Translations under genes and position numbers: made by a program
The notes under the pieces: model-generated
Seen by the model: only the letters and a program-made list of their open reading frames with translations
Database searches by the model: none
Told to the model about the DNA's origin: nothing
NCBI GenBank assembly: GCA_900660155.1
Contig: CABFPE010000031.1
Location: 1,507,475-1,541,952, forward strand
Direction: 5' to 3'
Length of the DNA: 34,478 nt
DNA from: Hofstenia miamia
Taxonomy: Eukaryota > Xenacoelomorpha > Acoela > Hofsteniidae
Shown: positions 32,815 through 34,478 of the stretch, piece after piece
Layout: the number at the start of each line of letters is the position of its first letter
How positions within the stretch are numbered: the first letter of the stretch is position 1

Positions 32815-33929
32815 TAAATTACGAATGATGTAACATCTTGTTGCCGATCAGAATATAAGATGTATGCAAGATCCCAAGGAATTGGAGTATGATTAATAGT
32901 CTTAGCTAATTTCTATGTGCAGTCATTCGATGTAATATATTAATATAATTAACATACAGTACATACAAAATAGACAGAAGCAGAAAGTTAATATTTGTAG
33001 AAATTAATTACTGCTTGTTTCTTCATAGTTGCATATATAGGTACTTTGGGATGTCTTACTTTTCTTAAATGCTATTATAAACCTCTTGTTGACCGAAATA
33101 ACTTAACAATTTGATAAGTTGAAATAGTTTACAATTTGAAAGTAATCATTTATCAATAATCACAATAAACGCGTTTTCAAGCGATAAAATTTTTGGCTAC
33201 TGCCATACCATCTGACGTCTGTATACACAACGTATGTCTCTGCATTTAATTCTCGTTTATGCAAGCATGCAAGGCATATATATATATATATATGTATGCA
33301 ATTGCAATTTATTATGGATTGTTTTACACTAAATATTTAGATATTAGCGATTAGACTAGTTTAATAGTTGACGATTTAGAAAACAAGATTCAATGCTCTT
33401 GATTTGCGATTCAGATGGCATTTTATACACATTTTCGAAAAAGAAAAATAGACAGAGAATATTAAGCGCGATGCAAAACAAACAAAGACTGCTACACACC
33501 AACTGTTGTCCGTAACTATTTGGAATTGTTTTGTATAGGACCTCAATAGTACTTAATATAATGGGACAATCATTTTATTGTTTTTATAAGATGAGATGTT
33601 TATATGCTAAGCAAACGAATAGCATTACCAAGCATTTTCAAAGATATATATTTATGAAATACGAATATTGGTGAATAATGGTGAACTTTCCGATAGTTTT
33701 CCAATATTTATTACGAAAGAGTTGCTCTTGGTAATTGATTTGTGCATCAATTATATTTACGAGTAAATTGCTTACATTCACATGTATTGAACAAAACATG
33801 GCAGCCTGGAAGATTTTGTTTGTTATTTATGTGTATATATAATATAAGAATCTGTTATTTTATCTTATCTTACTTATAATTAGTAAGTAGAAGAAGAAAA
33901 ATATATATTCGAGAAATTTTTTGAACAAT
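32815..33929. other. 3' flank of the F-box gene, intergenic
   Basis: No reading frame. A candidate AATAAA lies at 33164-33169, and a short AT microsatellite at about 33276-33292. Confidence 0.4.
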
Positions 33930-34478
33930 GAAAACTACTGATAACAATTCAGAAAGCGTTAAGAAAAGAAATACAAAACAAAGCTCGTCAAATGCAAAAA
34001 TCAGTCTTACAAAACTTACTTACGAAATAAAACTGCTGATAACTACCTGTTATATAAAATTGCAAGGAACAAATCTAATATTGAAATGAGAGCAGCACAA
34101 ATTCGGTATATGCAATCCGTATTTAGTAGAAAAAATTACCCTAAACATAAGTGGGACTTCATCAACAATGTATTGAACAGAAACAAGAGTCAATGCAACG
34201 CCTGCATTATATTGAAAGTAGCAATGGTGGAATATTAACTGAACCCAAGGATATTGCTAATGCATTCAATGATCAGTTCATTAACCTAGGCAAGTACTTG
34301 GGACCTTCGGTGCAGCTTATACTTGAAAAATCTAACTACAAATTTCCTCAAAATTATTTTTGTGACTCACTACGAAGTCCTTCAAGCAATAAATAAGCTA
34401 AAAGTTAATAAATCAAGCGGACCTTCTTAAATACCGGCGTGGTGTATTAAAGATAGTGCAAAATTCATTAGTAGTCAT
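33930..34478 (+). mobile_element. Jockey/CR1-type non-LTR element, partial at window edge
   Basis: A frame from about 34020 reads KTADNYLLYKIARNKSN, then RYMQSVFSRKNYPKHKWDF and INNVLNRNKSQ, the linker between endonuclease and RT in this superfamily. After a frameshift near 34195 it continues as HYIESSNGGILTEPKDIANAFNDQF, and after another as LQAINKLKVNKSSGPS-stop-IPAW, the pre-RT motif. That motif resembles NKSCGPSMIPTW in the element at 15600-18930, so both belong to related families. It is frame-broken and cut by the window end. Confidence 0.78.

Noticed and set aside
1..34478. tRNA, rRNA or snRNA genes
   Set aside because: I looked for B-box-like GGTTCRAxxCC words and conserved rRNA segments and found none that fold convincingly.

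Overview
The window is AT-rich eukaryotic nuclear DNA, almost certainly from a small-genome invertebrate metazoan. The evidence is split genes with GT-AG introns (one only 44 nt), an F-box gene, and decayed animal-type transposons: jockey/CR1-like non-LTR elements, mariner, pogo/Tigger, hAT, piggyBac-like and Mutator-like. I cannot name the species; an early-branching nematode or another AT-rich invertebrate would fit.

Layout. (1) 248-11157 (+): a 12-exon gene that can be reconstructed in continuous phase. It encodes a 583-residue, charged, partly coiled-coil protein that I do not recognise. Its third intron holds an antisense Mutator-like transposase relic (1938-2822). Its tenth intron holds an unrecognised antisense relic with four in-frame stops (8345-8926) and an antisense mariner-like relic (9142-9534). 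(2) 11984-14124 (+): an A-rich, intronless block of broken, overlapping reading frames, unlike everything around it. It is best explained as a captured viral or other foreign segment with nuclease-like motifs. (3) 14125-19620: an unexplained, locally GC-richer stretch, then a decayed jockey/CR1-type non-LTR element with two nested MITEs (a 129-bp near-perfect palindrome and a 344-bp TTAA-flanked element), then a second 3' fragment of a related element. (4) 19964-20860: a low-copy repeat interrupted by an N gap that is flanked by an exact duplicate, probably a scaffolding artefact. (5) 20926-32814 (+): an F-box gene with beta-propeller-like downstream exons, possibly decaying. Its large third intron contains a 400-bp hAT MITE and a roughly 4-kb hAT transposon, both with 8-bp target-site duplications. 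Part of the transposase coding region in the large hAT has expanded into 26 head-to-tail 104-bp repeats. The next intron holds a pogo/Tigger MITE and a second artefact-like duplication joined by a single N. (6) 33930-34478 (+): the 5' part of another jockey/CR1-type non-LTR element that runs off the window.

The two host genes lie on the same strand and there is no sign that they act together. What stands out is nested transposon insertion, a satellite born inside a transposon, and the foreign-looking A-rich block.
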